A stretch of 64,000 nucleotides of DNA from Saccharum officinarum (GCA_020631735.1 CM036160.1:117286680-117350679); one strand, 5' to 3'; shown: positions 44,794 through 57,440, counted from the first letter of the stretch. The notes: generated by a model from the sequence alone, not told the origin. Program-made: numbers and translations.

Positions 44794-45032
44794 CTCTCTC
44801 CGTCTCAGAAAAAGTGTCGTTTTAGGTTTTTCAGACATCGTGTTTGACCGTTCATCTTATTCAAAATTTTTTAATAAATATTATTTATTTTATTATGACT
44901 TATTTTATTATTAGAGATACTTCAATAATGATTTATTTATTTTATAATTTGCACAAAATTTTTGAATAAGACGAACGGTCAAACACGATGTCTGAAAAAC
45001 CTAAAACGACACTTTTTCTGGGACAGAGGGAG
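44794..45032. mobile_element. Stowaway MITE, near-perfect long palindrome
   Basis: The start CTCTCTCCGTCTCAGAAAAA and inverted end CTCCCTCTGTCCCAGAAAAA are flanked by TA (44792-44793 and 45033-45034). The arms are complementary for about 80 bases each, including GTGTTTGACCGTTC, so transcripts would fold into a long hairpin. Confidence 0.92.
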
Positions 45033-45201
45033 TACTGACCAAAGTATTTTAACTCGATTTACATGATCACGTTGTATATTTCTTAGGTTGTGCCTTTTAC
45101 CGAGAGTAGCTTTCACCGCTTTGATCTTAAGCCGTTCGAGCATCGTTTAGTGCTTGCATAAAACTACACAGAACCGTGTCTTTTTCAGCAACTGTTACTA
45201 T

Positions 45202-45443
45202 GGCCTTGTTTAGATGACATCAAAATTCCAAGTTTTTTCACTCTCTCTCCATCACATCAATTTTTAGCCGCTTGCATGGAGTATTAAATGTAGATAAAAA
45301 AATAACTAATTACACAGTTTAGTTGGAAATCACGAGATGAATCTTTTGAGCCTAGTTGGTCCACGATTGGACAATATTTGTCAAATAAGACGAAAGTGGT
45401 ACTATTCATCGGGCTGAAATTTTTTCAGCATCTAAACGAGGCC
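45202..45443. mobile_element. Harbinger/Tourist-like MITE (copy 2)
   Basis: The ends GGCCTTGTTTAGATG and (inverted) GGCCTCGTTTAGATG are flanked by TAT at 45199-45201 and 45444-45446. The interior shares GGAGTATTAAATGTAGA and AACTAATTACACAG with the other copies. Confidence 0.85.
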
Positions 45444-45510
45444 TATGTACGACCCGCACCAAATTTCCTGGCATGCCCACGGGCAACTTGCTATCCTGCT
45501 GCGAGCACCA

Positions 45511-45535
45511 CCCCCCCCCCCCCCCCCCCCCCCCC
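45511..45535. repeat. 25-base poly-C tract
   Basis: Uninterrupted run of C just beyond a MITE. The opposite strand is poly-G and could form quadruplex structures. The exact length is likely unreliable. Confidence 0.9.
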
Positions 45536-46297
45536 GGCCACAAGCAGTCAGGCAAGCAGACAAGTAGAGTACAGCCCACTGGACCACTTGAGCCGTCAGC
45601 TTGGCAATTTGCACTCGACACCCAAGGAGCAAGGGGCCCTTGTCCGTAGCTTTCCCTAGCAGAGTTGGGTGGCGAGATGAAGACAGCATTCCATTCCACC
45701 TTCATAGAACATCTCAAGTTCTCAGCCCTCCAGAGGACACAAGAGGCTATACTGATACTGTTATACCAGCTTCCGGTCCTAACCGCCAGTTGAACATGGA
45801 GCATTGCCAACATTTGTGAAAAAAAAACAAGTGGAAACATATTAAGCTTTCAATCCCAACAAAAACTTACATAGTTAACGCCTAATTTGGGAGCAAAAGT
45901 CCAACAACTCTGCTGGATTGTTGGGTTTGGGCCAGTCTTGCCACTTACCAGCAATCTGGTGGGAGTCATTGTCTCGTGTCAGTTGAAGACCCAAGTAGCC
46001 CAACAGTACCCTCCAGAAAACTAACCTTCATACCAAATTCAGAAATTTGTAATTCAGAATTTCTGATTACTTTGTGCAAACATTTGCAACGATGACCACA
46101 TAAGGTGGTATACAAAAAGTGAACACTGAAAGTATAAAAATTGATTAAACAAAATAAGCTGCCCTGAATGGTCAAAAAAAAAACTCACCACCTCGTTTTT
46201 TGTTAGATAAATGCACCAGATAATCCAACATTTGATTGCCAAACACATCACTCAGCTTCTTAGCCGACACTATGCGTTAGTAGGCATCAGGATGTTC

Positions 46298-49200
46298 TCA
46301 AAGTCTGGCCATAAAATTTTCTGCCTTCCTTTTGGCATATTCATGAACTATAGTAGCCGTGCTTTCTCTATGTCGCAGATAGAACTCAGCAAGCAATATT
46401 CTATTTTCTTCAGGTAAGAGATCACCGTGATGGCCCTGAAAAAACACCAAACATAAGATGCTGACAACCAGTATTATTAAGTCATCACTCTGAAGCAACT
46501 AGTACCATCTTAAATCTGATCATCCGACTAATTGCGATTAGTCATCCAGTTAGCTCACAGATTACTAGCCACAGAAAGAAATTGTGAGCAACCCAGATGG
46601 GCTGGGGGCGCACTTACTGGGCCTTTTGTTTTTAGCCCATAACTGAACATGCTTGATGCTTGCTTTGTCTACAAATTTCATGATAATGTCTTTGTGCACT
46701 ATGCAGCTGCGCACTGGTGCTGTAGTCTAGTGGCAGTACTTCTAGGAGCTGTGCCAAACAAGACCTTAACTACTTGACTACTTTTGTACTTATACAGTTA
46801 TTCTATTTACTATTATTACATCGTCAGTAGCAGGGCAAGTAGGCAGGACAACTATACTACTGGACTAACAGACTAGTCACTGACCAATCGGACCTGATTG
46901 ACGACTAAAAACACGATTAATTGGCTGATCAGGACCATACAACTAGACGATTTGAAAACATTGCTGACAGTTAAGAACTAGCTTACAGCAAATATTAATC
47001 CACAATTGACTTATTTGGAGGTACAACAAATATATGGATTGGTTCCATTTTTGGAGCCTTGGAGGGGATAAAGGTCCATTCAGATCACTTCAAAATCTAT
47101 GGGTGAGTCAAAAGATGACAATTTAAACAATCCAATAAACAGACCAGATTTGCAAATCAGCTATTAAACTCCACAGTGGTTTCTATGGGTGTGATTGGTT
47201 ACAAGAATTTGGTCTGGCCTGGCTGGTTGGATGCACTCCACTGATGATTGGTAGCCTGGTTCTTCACTTGGACCTGGCCCTGGCAATGCAAAAAGGTGCG
47301 CGCAGCCAGGCTCCCAGGAAACGAAATTCGCTTCATGCGGACGGCTCACTCTGGCTGCAGTTTTTAGGGCGTGCAGGCAAGGGAAGCGCTACTAGCCAAC
47401 CAAACACGTGACATACTCATAAATGCTTTCTTCATCTAGTTTACCAAACAGGAGGTATTGCATGGATTCGTCCTGGCCCAGCTCAGCCTAGTTGCTTGGT
47501 GCAAGCCAGGTTAGACTGGTTTGAGAAACCAATCACGCCCTATATGAATTGTTACAGTCCTGGTTAAAACACACGTATATGCCAAATTTGGTAGTTTTAG
47601 TTTGTGTTAGTGATTCTTGTATAACATTTCAAGAGTCAGGCCATCGAGTTTACACCTAGAAGCATAACATAGTTTATGAGATATAAGATACACAATCAAT
47701 ATATGGCTCTGGCAATATCTTAGAGGCTGCTCTCTGCATGATTCAACTTATCTTAAACAACCTAATCAGACAACAGACATAGAATAGATTCAACAGCACA
47801 AATGACTGGCATAAATTTAAGCAAACCTAAAGAGGCCTATTGCTCCTAGTGAGGTGGAGGTGACTTCTGTTGTTTTCAATAAAAGCATGACCAAGTGGTC
47901 TTTGGTCTATAAACCGGCCTTTGGTAACAAAGGTATAGCACTATGAGCACTATTATTGTAAAGTTCAAAGAAAAACAACGAGTTTTTGTTTTCTTGGCTG
48001 AAACCTGAAAGACAAAGGTAGCAGTACCATATGATGACAGAAGAACTTTGCTAATAGTGGATTGGGGTTATGATGTCTTCTATAAGGTATGATGATAAGT
48101 AGAATGAAGAAAGTGCACTTACCAGGCGGGAAACTCTATCACAAACAGCATGGTGCATGAGGATTCCAGCTGCAACAGATACATTAAACGAATCCACCAT
48201 GCCTTTCATTGGAATGCTACAGTGCAAATCTGATAACTCTAGAGCATCATCACTTATACCCCTGCCACCAAAGAATTAGTTAATACCCAACTTTCATTGT
48301 ACGATGAAATATTAATTAATGTATCAGCTAATCTATGTATCATGATGGAAAACAAATGCCTAAACTACTACTCTGCACAATGAAGTACTTAAAACTTAAT
48401 GCACTTTATAATGCTAGCATATAAGAAACCCTGGTTTGTGGATTCAAAACTTCAAGGCCAGAATACAGAACATGTTTACATGATATACAATATCTAATGC
48501 GGCTAGCCTATAAACCGAGGAACATATGCTACTCCTTTTGCAAGAGGGGATACTCAAATACCGCATCGCAAAGCTAGCAAGCAGATCTAAAATATGTTTT
48601 CATAAAAAAATGTGCTTTGAAAAATAAAGGGCTAGAAAAAATACAACAGAAAGCACAACCTAGTAATTGCACGCCTCAAGTATTTTTAAATGTACTGTAA
48701 AATTCAACAAAAGAAACACATCCAGATACAAGGAACAGCCCATACCTAAGCTCATTGCCCACAACAATAGCTGTTGGTTGAGACCAATCCATGTCATACA
48801 CACAAACCTAAGAAAAATTAGAACATAATTATCCCTTCAACCATATTACTTATATCAGTGGATAACAAATCACCTTTAGTGAGAAAACTAAAATCCTGAT
48901 GAATGGTGAACAACTGATACATATGTCATTGGTTTCACTTCAAAAATCCATTTGTGACACACATAACTTTATTCTGGCATCTGGGTATCCTCAGACAGAA
49001 CAGAACATAATGACCAAACACACCGACAATATGGTTTGACAGCAAATATTTTCTTTAATAGATGCATTTTGTCTCTGTATATCACTGGACATACTATTTT
49101 CACTGTTTGTACAAAATAACTGCAGCTTTTCACAGAAAACAACAGATGATCGTGCATTCAATGACACATGGCATCTGAAAATTCATGTGGAATAGTGGAT

Positions 49201-50767
49201 CATAGATTTCCAAGGAAACCGATAGATAAATATGTAGAAGAATGAAAAAATACCAAATCACTAAAATGTTGAAGAGTGGAAAAAAATACCGAATCAGTTC
49301 CCAAATAAGTGGTCGCAATGCAATAACCACGCTTTTTTAATGCACTGAAACATTCTGCAGGTGAGTTCCATATCTCAATGTCAAGCCATTTCTCAGCACC
49401 CATGCTCACATGCCTGTTGTCTCTATACCTGCAAAAGTAAAGAAGCATTTGAATGAGGAAGTTTACTTGAGTGCAACCTATCATTTCCAAAGGATGTAAT
49501 GTCAAACTTGTGAATTTTAACCCATAATGGATATCTAAATTTAGCAACTCCTCGGAATACTCCTATATGCTAAAAAAAATTATAAACAGGGCATAAGATC
49601 CTTGTGAAAACACTAAAACAATAGCTCTGTGATTTTTGTCACATTCATGATCCATCCAAGTTGAAAACTAATTAGTCAGAGTACCAAGCCAGTAGCCAAT
49701 ATGGCAACTTTAAGAATGCAGATCGTTCTGCTTACTTAGGGCCATTTTCACAGTTCTAAATTGCAACAGCCTAGTGTACCAATCATTCCCCAGCAATCAT
49801 GTAGTATTGAATAATAAAGTAAACAAAATGCACGAACCCAAACACAATACCTATCACCTATCTGGCACCTCAAAATAGAGCAGGCAATGTATTATACAAA
49901 TTACTCATTTTGGAGGCAAGGGAAAGTTAGTGGATAATAGTTTGGAAGTAACCTCTATGTGGAAATTACAGCTCTGCTGCTCTAGGCTCTACAAGTCACC
50001 AGCCTAAAATCTTTTCATGGGATTGCCGATTGCACCAAACTCATCCCATCCAATCTAGGTTCTAAAGAGACATGGATTCTCACAGGCCACTCACAGTTTT
50101 GAGTTTGATCAACTTAACACCCAGCCTTCCCCCCCATCCCCACATGAACAACACTGCAAGTGAAGTGACGGTGATCTATAGCATTCCAGTTTCACTCTTC
50201 ACCTCTGCACCTTTTGCTGCTATCACAGGATATGACGTGCACGGACTGCACGCCGAGCGCGTCGGCGGAGCGGAACGCGGCCGAGACGTTGCCGAAATCG
50301 GCGAGGCCTTCCACCACAAGGCAAACGGCGTAGCTCCGGTTGCCAACGGCTCGCCGAATCCGGTCCCGCCGCGCCTCGAGGATGTGCGGCTCCAGCACCT
50401 CGATGACCTCCCCGCTGGACAGCTCCGCGCCCCCGGCCGCGGGCCGGAACGCGTCCAGGTACGGGAACCACCTCCTCCGGCCCCCGGGCACGGCGTCGCC
50501 GTCGGCCCGGCGCTGCAGCTTCATGAGGCGGTCGATCCGGCCGCGGGATCCGGCGGGCGGGCGCGGGTGCAGGAGCTGCTCCACGGTGTCGACGCCGTCC
50601 TCGTCGTCGGGAGCGGCGGCGGCGGCGGTGGAGAGAGATGAGGCGCAGGGGCGAGGGCCGAGAAGGCGGAGGAGGGGAGGCGAAGGTGAGGAGGGCCTGC
50701 GTGGCCGCGGCAAGGAGGCGAAGGCCGTGGAGGCGAGCGAGGAGACGGATAGCGCTCTGGTCGCCAT
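46298..50767 (-). CDS. SpoU/TrmH-family RNA 2'-O-ribose methyltransferase, probably organellar
   Basis: Five exons on the minus strand, 50767-50211, 49428-49290, 48807-48746, 48261-48123 and 46435-46298, with consistent GT-AG phases, encode 344 aa. The first about 55 residues (MATRALSVSSLASTAFASLP and onward) are Ser/Ala/Arg/Pro-rich like a chloroplast or mitochondrial transit peptide. The SpoU knot motifs follow. Motif 1 is VVEGLADFGNVSAAFRSADA with VQSVHVIS. Motif 2 is AIVVGNELRGIS across exons 3-4. Motif 3 is LHCSIPMKGMVDSFNVSVAA. The family transfers a methyl group from SAM to a ribose 2'-OH in rRNA or tRNA (for example Gm18). It resembles the Arabidopsis SpoU-family protein At5g26880; the RNA target is unknown. 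The start at 50767 is preferred over upstream in-frame ATGs because the transit-like sequence begins there. Confidence 0.92.
47187..47540. mobile_element. Harbinger-like TIR element in intron 4 of the SpoU gene
   Basis: The ends GGGTGTGATTGGTTAC and (inverted) GGGCGTGATTGGTTTC are flanked by TAT at 47184-47186 and 47541-47543. It is 354 bp and noncoding, and distinct from the GGCCTTGTTTAG family. Confidence 0.75.
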
Positions 50768-51291
50768 TGCTGGGGTCGTTTGCGAGGCTTGGGCTCGGGG
50801 GCTTTGGGGGGTTTGGGCATGAACGGAAGGCGCTGAAGCGTACCTGCCGCTGTCGGAGCCGAAGCGTACAGCAGGATCCACTATGATAATCCTGGGCCTG
50901 TTTGGCTAGCAGGCCAGTTTCCGGAGGACGTTCTGCGCCAGGCCCGGCAACTAAGCACTGGGTTTGTTGTGCGGAAAAAGTCCACCAAAGTCCGTTTTTT
51001 TCCTCCCTAACCTCTAAATCCGAGCAAAACACCTCACTCGACTTTTAAAACCGTTCGTCTTACCTCTGGCCTGTTATAAGCGGTTTTGAAGGCGATTTTA
51101 TCTTTATATTTTTTATTTATTTCAATTGAATCTTTAAAAAATCATAGTAAATCACAAAAAAAACATAAAATGGAAAATCTTTTTTTGTTGGACTCCACAT
51201 GAGTAGATCTACACACAGTGAACATATAATATGGTATGCTTTAATAAAAAGTTTTTGTTGTAGCTTTAGATGTATGTTTTTCTGTAATTAA

Positions 51292-51634
51292 GGGGGTGTT
51301 TAGTTCTTGGGGTAAAAAATTTTAGGGTGTCACATCGGATATTTCATGGAATGTCAGAATGGGTGTTCGGATTCTAATAAAAAAAACTAATTACATGACT
51401 CTCCTAAAAACCGCGAGACGAATTTATTAAGCCTAATTAACCCGTCATTAGCATATGTTGCTGTAGCACGACACTGTCAAATCATTGATTAATTAGGCTT
51501 AAAAAATTCGTCTCGCAAATTTATCGTAATTTGTGTAATTAGTTATTTTTTTCGTCTATATTTAATACTCCATGCATGTGTCAAACATTCGATGTGATGG
51601 GGTGAAAAAATTTTGGGAGGAACTAAACACCCCC
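51292..51634. mobile_element. Harbinger/Tourist-like MITE (copy 3) in the left arm of the MULE-like element
   Basis: The ends GGGGGTGTTTAGTTC and (inverted) GGGGGTGTTTAGTTC are exact. Flanks are TAA (51289-51291) and TGA (51635-51637), a 3-bp duplication with one change. It interrupts sequence that is continuous in the opposite arm, which confirms the boundaries. On the minus strand it shares the GGAGTATTAAAT motif of the family. Confidence 0.85.
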
Positions 51635-51787
51635 TGAATGGAATAATTTATAGCTGCGATTTCTATAATTCAATTATGGTAAAATTTTTATGGTGGGCTA
51701 ATTATTGAATGCTTAAATTGTAGAAAAATTTCATACTCATTGGATCATGAATAACTTAGTTATATATTTTATTTAGGTTTATGTTTG

Positions 51788-52918
51788 TGTCGGTGTTCGG
51801 ACCTGAGGAGGTCCTAAACCAACGAGTAAATGTTGTGTGTCTCTTTCCTGGATGGTGATGCAAGGAGAACACACGGGGGTTTATCCTGGTTCGGGCAAAA
51901 GAAGGCCCTACGTCCAGCGGGGGGAGAAGTTTGTATTTCCTTGCACCGAGGTGCTCGTGTAGGGGTTACAAGCATGCGAGAGAGGGCGTCGAGCCCAGGT
52001 CTCAAAGAGGAAAAAAGAGAGTACAAGATTGATTGCTTGAGATGTTGATCTCTATCTTGTGTCTGGCTTGTTGTCCGTTGTCTTCTGTGTTGTCTTCGTC
52101 GTAGAACCCTGGCCTGCCCTTTTATAGGGCGAGAGGAGGCCAGGACAGCGGGGAGTCTTGAAATGATGTTTTGTCGATCCCTGTTGAGGTGACTGTAACG
52201 ACGTGCCCTGGGAATGGGAGGCCATCCCTGGACACCATGGTGACGTAGAGGACGAGACGTGGAAATGACCCGGAGCGCCGTGCCATACCGTCCTCCCTTT
52301 CCTGTTGAGCCATGCTGGGCGTCGAGGCCGGGTCGAGACCGGATCGATACCGGATGGATAAGGCCGAATCCCCGAGATTGCGGAGTACGGGCCTTGTCTT
52401 ATCCTCCCTCGAGGGTGATCGATGGTAAACAGTGCGCGGTAAGGTGGGTACAGTGACGGTTTTCACATCCCATCACGGGATGGGCGGTAAAACAGTGAGA
52501 TCTGACACGGGCATTGTTCCCACGTCGATCCTGATCGCAGCCATGCCGGTAGGCGGTAGTAGGTAACCGTATTAAATGCTATGGCTTTTGTCCCGGGGTT
52601 GGTAAAGAGAAGGAGTCGAGGCGCTCGACCCGGGCTCACGCGAGTCGGAGTTTTTCCCCGTGGGCGGACGAGCCTCGCGCGGGTCGGAGCGCGGTCGAGG
52701 TACCTTGTGGTACGGGATGGGGCGCGGTCGAGGCGCCCCCGTCGAGGGTGCCTCGTACGAGCCGGAGCCGGAGCGCGGTCGAGACGCTCCGTCGAGCGGG
52801 CCTCGTACGAGACGGACCAGATACGCGGTCGAGGCGGGCTGCCTTTTATTGCGGTTTCAGTCGTTTTAGTTTTTTATTAGCGATGGATGTGGGTACCCCC
52901 ATACTGTTGGTACCGACA
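51788..52918. mobile_element. solo LTR in the loop of the MULE-like element
   Basis: An 1131-bp unit begins TGTCGGTGTTCGGACC and ends GTACCGACA, with a perfect 5-bp duplication GTTTG (51783-51787 and 52919-52923). There is no internal domain, primer site or coding sequence, so it is best read as a solo LTR left by LTR-LTR recombination. The GC-rich part contains repeated GCGGTCGAG motifs. The parent family is not identified. Confidence 0.75.
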
Positions 52919-53413
52919 GTTTGTTAAATATAAATAAACCTATAACTAAGCTATATATGATTTAATGAGTATGAAATTTTTACTATAGTTCAATCATACA
53001 ATAATTAGCCCACTATAAAAATTTTATCACAATTGGACCATAGAAATTGAAGCTACGAATTATTCCAATTAATTACAGAAAAACATAGATCTAAAACCAC
53101 ACAAAAAATTTTGTACTAAAGCATATCATATTATATGTTCACTGTGTAGATCTACTTATGTGGAGTCCAACAAAAGTAGATTTTCCATTTTATGATTTTT
53201 TTTTTGTGATTTACTATGATTTTTTAAATATTCAACCGAAATAAATAAAAAAGAAAAAAGACAAAACCGTCTTCAAACCCGCTTATAACAGGACCTGGGG
53301 GAGGTAAGATGAACGGTTTTAAAAATTAAGGGATGTGTTTTACTTGGTTTTAGAGTTTATGGAAAATAAAAAGCAGACTTTTGCGAAAGTTGAGGAGAGC
53401 GTCAACTTTTTCC

Positions 53414-55709
53414 CTGTTGTGCAGAAACGGCCTACACAACACACCGCCGAAAACCACAGTTCCTGCCACGCAACGCAACGAAACAAACAAACTTCAGCCC
53501 ACCCACCGTCACCCGAGCTGTCCCTAACTAGGCCCGGGGAGCGCCTCCACTCCACGCATGACCAAACACATGCCGAAAACATGCCGCACACGGCACACGT
53601 ACCCTCCTCCCTACGACCCTACCTAGGCATCGCGCACGCGAGTTTAATTCACGTGTGCACGTCACGTACGAACGCTCCAGTCTCGCGGCACACCTCGATC
53701 CTTGACGGTTGCCGGCAGCAAGCCATCGATCACTCGATCCCATGCCCAATTGGCAGGTGCCCGTCCCTGCCGACCGCGGCGCCTTTCGCGGGTCCGCCAC
53801 GACCCCCGCCCCGCGCGGCGGCGATGCCGATGCGTGCGCGCTAGCTAAAGGAGCGCCAGCGGGCAGCCAGCAACGCGCGCACGCATGTGCCGCTGATCGC
53901 GAACAGGAGCGATCGAGCCAAGCCAAGGCAAGCCAGGTCGATGTCGCGGCGACGCCGATCGCGACGGCTAACCGCTGCGCTAATACTCGCTCGCTACGGA
54001 CGCACATATGCATGTGCCGTGTGCGTACTCGCGGCACCGGCGCCTAGCTCGGGGCCAACCACCCACCCGGCCGGCGCGCCGATCGGTCCAACAACCACAA
54101 TTCCCCCTCGATTTCCTTGGATCTGATCGAAACGGACGTACTACGAATGAATGATCACGCCAATCATACGGTCCAGAGACCGCTGCCTGTGCCTGATTGC
54201 GATGGTTATAGTACACGATTAGTTTATCCAAGATGCTGCGTCGTCCAAGTATCTTGTGCCGGACCGGCACAATTGCACAAACACCAAACGAGAAGGCAAG
54301 ATCGGGGCTACACGTAGCCGAGCTCCCAGCTGTGAGCTCGTAAATAATTGTCACCGAATTTCGTCCGGTTCCGATCCACAGCTGAGACCATCACACTCAG
54401 CTCAGCTGGTCACGTAGACTGACTTGTAGTTTAGTCCGTACGCTCACGGCTCACCAACCCTGGGGCCTGGAGAGATGACGAAGGCGTCCAGGTGCAGCGC
54501 AGTGCAAGGCTAGCAAGTCAAGGCACGGGTTTGAAGTTGAGCACCATAGGAACCGACCCCAATTAAGAACGAAGTTGCTGGACAAATACACCAGCAGCAG
54601 CACACGAATGTTCACGCCACTGGTTTCTCGTTTTGCGCGTGACAAGTTTCCTTCCGAAACAACATTTTTTTTTCGGGCGATATGGATCGGGTGGCTTAAA
54701 ACAAGAACCATCGACAAGGCGTAATAAAGCTTCCTTTGAATAAAAAAAAACTTCAACGCTATTTCATCTAAATTTTAGCTAAAGTTTATCTAAACAGACG
54801 AACTAATAAGTGTACAACTTTAGTTCAACTCCAACAAGCTAGGCCATGTTTAAATAAGTTAAAAAAATTAGAATTTTGATAAAATTTATACACCATCCAA
54901 TCGGGGGAGATAGTAAGAATAATTCTCAAAAGTTTAATACTACTCAAAAATCTCAGGATCTGCTTCGCGGTAGATAATTCAGATTTCTAGAATGCCTGTC
55001 ATCCAAACGACACCTTATTAGTTCACTAGTTGGCTAAGTCAAACTAAAAATTGACATAAAACGCATAAAGGCATAAATGCCCTCCCACCTATCCCTTCTC
55101 TCTCATCTCTCACATGTGCAAAGGGTAGTTAGCCTATTCAAGCATGAATCACCTAACTTAACTCTAGGTGACTAAACTTTATGATTCAAACAAGCTCTTA
55201 TACACAAAATAGATGTATTGTGCCAGCTCATGACATTGATATGTAATATTGTTTGTCATGGCAATATATCGTTTTAGATAGGATTTAGTCAAACCACGTA
55301 AACTACAATTATCCACAACTTTTAAATTATTTATTTTGGAAATATGTATGTTACTTACATGTGTATATTTATATCAAAAAATACTTGTAAAGTATAAAAA
55401 AATTAGTGGTCAAATATATGCATAAAAAACAGTCAATAGTCAAACATAAAGACCACAAGGAGTGCAAAGACAACATAGATATCTCCATGACTCTGTTTCG
55501 GCGTGCACGATACTTATTACCTATGCAGTCATGTTTCAAATTAGATTTAACATTTTATCCTATATATGAACTCAGATAGACACAGTTTATAAGAAAAATA
55601 TACTGTAGGTTTCGATGGACCTGTAACTTTTGTAGCAAAAATGTTCTTAATTAAAATCGTTTAGATATCAAAAAGGGACTAAAGTTTTTGACAAGAAGAA
55701 CAAAAAAAA
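53414..55709. other. gene-poor intergenic DNA
   Basis: A GC-rich part (53420-54350) has open frames of low complexity but no recognisable domain or splice structure. An AT-rich part (54700-55680) contains short motifs such as GGCCATGTTTAAATAAG near 54843 that look like fragments of MITEs. I see no gene I can support. Confidence 0.4.
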
Positions 55710-56815
55710 GGAAAGGGTGTGGCTAGCGCCCGGACGTCTGGACGCTAGCCTCTCATCCGGTCGTCCGCGTGGCTGCACCCCTCCCCCACCCCCATCCCCA
55801 CCCCCGTCCCTTGTCCCGCACCTGCCCGCCCACATATGGCCTGTTGCACCCGCCCGCAAGCACGTGGGGCCCCCGCGCCAGTGGGGACCGTCTCTGCATG
55901 TGCTCGCTTCCCACGCCTAAATCGAAGCGAGACAGCAGAAAGACGAGAAGGGAGATGTACCACCCGATCTAGTTTTGAAACATCCAGAGCAACAGTTGCA
56001 ACATGTCTGAAAATAAATGAAACATGCGTCTGAAACACTTGCAAAACACACCTGAAAAACACTTAAAACCATTGTAAACATACGCAACATTCATATAAAA
56101 ACACTGCATCATATGTGTGAAAATGTATGCAACATCAAGATAAACACATTTGCAACATACGTAGAAAAAAACAAATGAAACATTGAGAACATGAGCTTGC
56201 AATATACGTGTACAACCATTGCAATATATGCAACATCCCGATCTACTTTTGCAACATCCTTATGAAACACTTGCAACATACCTATGAAATATCTGAAACA
56301 CTTGAAACATGTGTTTGCATCATGGAGGAGGTCGGGGCCGGTGGAATCCAGCCGTCGAGGTCAAAGCCGGCGGCGAGCGCCGACGTGCGCGGGAGGGAGC
56401 GGCCCGACCAGCAGAGGTGGGTGCGCGCGACGGGCAGAAGAGAGGAGCGAGCGGCGCAAAGGTGGGTGTGTTGTAGAAGGCCGCAACGGGGCGAAGGCGT
56501 GGTGGGGAGCAACGAAGGCGGGCGGCCACACTTGGCGCAGTGGAGACGAAGAATGACGGCCGAACGGACGTGGTGGAGAGAGCCGTGGTGAAGTACGCCA
56601 TGGGCCCGTGGTTGCGATGCAGCACGCCACGACGGCGCGGTCGTGGCACAGAGGCACGACATAATAGATGCGGGTGCTGCGAGGAAGCCTGAGAAAGGGG
56701 AAGTGAGTATTCCGTATTTTTTTAGCAACACGGTACGAGCGTATTGAGCCGTTTGGCCAGCGGCGGCGGCCGACGGATTGGACGCCCTGACCTAGTATTA
56801 TCGAAAGGGAAAACT
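55710..56815. repeat. composite repeat with degenerate AACACTTGCAACAT array
   Basis: GC-rich ends (GCGCCCGGACGTCTGGACGC near 55727 and, inverted, GGGCGTCCAATCCG near 56790) enclose an AT-rich block at 55970-56330. The block is made of about a dozen or more degenerate 20-25 base units of the type GAAACACTTGCAACATAC. A second GC-rich block (56330-56650) follows. The arrangement suggests a non-autonomous DNA transposon, but the boundaries and superfamily are uncertain. Confidence 0.5.
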
Positions 56816-57176
56816 TGGTGAGATGGTAGTTACGATGGATAGCAAAATAAATCAAACGTATGAAAAACACGCAATGGTGCGGGTAGTTAGAAGTTGGAAA
56901 TTAAATGCATTGCTACAGACGTGCCAAGAATTCCTACGAGAGCAGGGACTGCAAGAGGCACATGCCTGTCACTGTGTCACACGTGCAATTGAATTCCTGT
57001 GTTCAAATGAATTCAACCGAAGGAATAGGCTTCTGGCCGGCATTTTCCGAGCAAAACTTCACAACGAATTTCGTAGGCTGATGGGTACCGATGAGGGTGA
57101 CACGCCGTCCGTACGTGCGTGCATGTAAATAAAGTTGAATAAAGCAAGCGGTAAATTCAATCCCAACAATTGTTTA

Positions 57177-57440
57177 GGCCTTGTTTAGTTCCCCAAATTC
57201 ACCCTAAATTTCACTATGCAAAAAGAAGATTCTCCATCACATCAAAATATCGGCACATGCATGAAGTACTAAATGTAGATGAAATCAAAAACTAATTGCA
57301 CAGTTTTGTTGTACTTTGCGAGACGAACATTTTGAGCCTAATTATTCAATGTTTGAACAATTATTACTAAATAAAAACAAAATGCTATAATGATTCGGTA
57401 CAGTGTTTTTCATCACCGAATCGGTGATCCAAACAAGGCC
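57177..57440. mobile_element. Harbinger/Tourist-like MITE (copy 4)
   Basis: The ends GGCCTTGTTTAGTTCC and (inverted) GGCCTTGTTTGGATCACC are flanked by TTA at 57174-57176 and 57441-57443, the canonical Harbinger target. The interior reads GAAGTACTAAATGTAGATG and AACTAATTGCACAG. Confidence 0.88.

Larger units (their letters stand above)
50974..53413. mobile_element. MULE-like element with about 0.5-kb inverted arms, carrying two nested insertions
   Basis: The left arm (50974-51291 plus 51635-51787) and right arm (52924-53413) are reverse complements with moderate divergence. They share, for example, AAAACCGTTCGTCTTACCTC-like and GTTGGACTCCACAT motifs. The termini read GGAAAAAG. The flanks TTGTTGTGC (left) and CTGTTGTGC (right) form an 8-9 bp duplication, as for Mutator-like elements. 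Without the insertions the element is close to a pure palindrome of about 1 kb with no transposase. Confidence 0.75.

Noticed and set aside
53335..54047. Open frames of about 110-170 codons on both strands
   Set aside because: No domain, no splice structure, composition-driven. Part of one overlaps the arm of the MULE-like element.
56823..57128. 101-codon plus-strand open frame starting MVVTMDSKINQ
   Set aside because: Not low-complexity and possibly a gene remnant, but I recognise no family, promoter or conserved motif, so I do not call it a gene.
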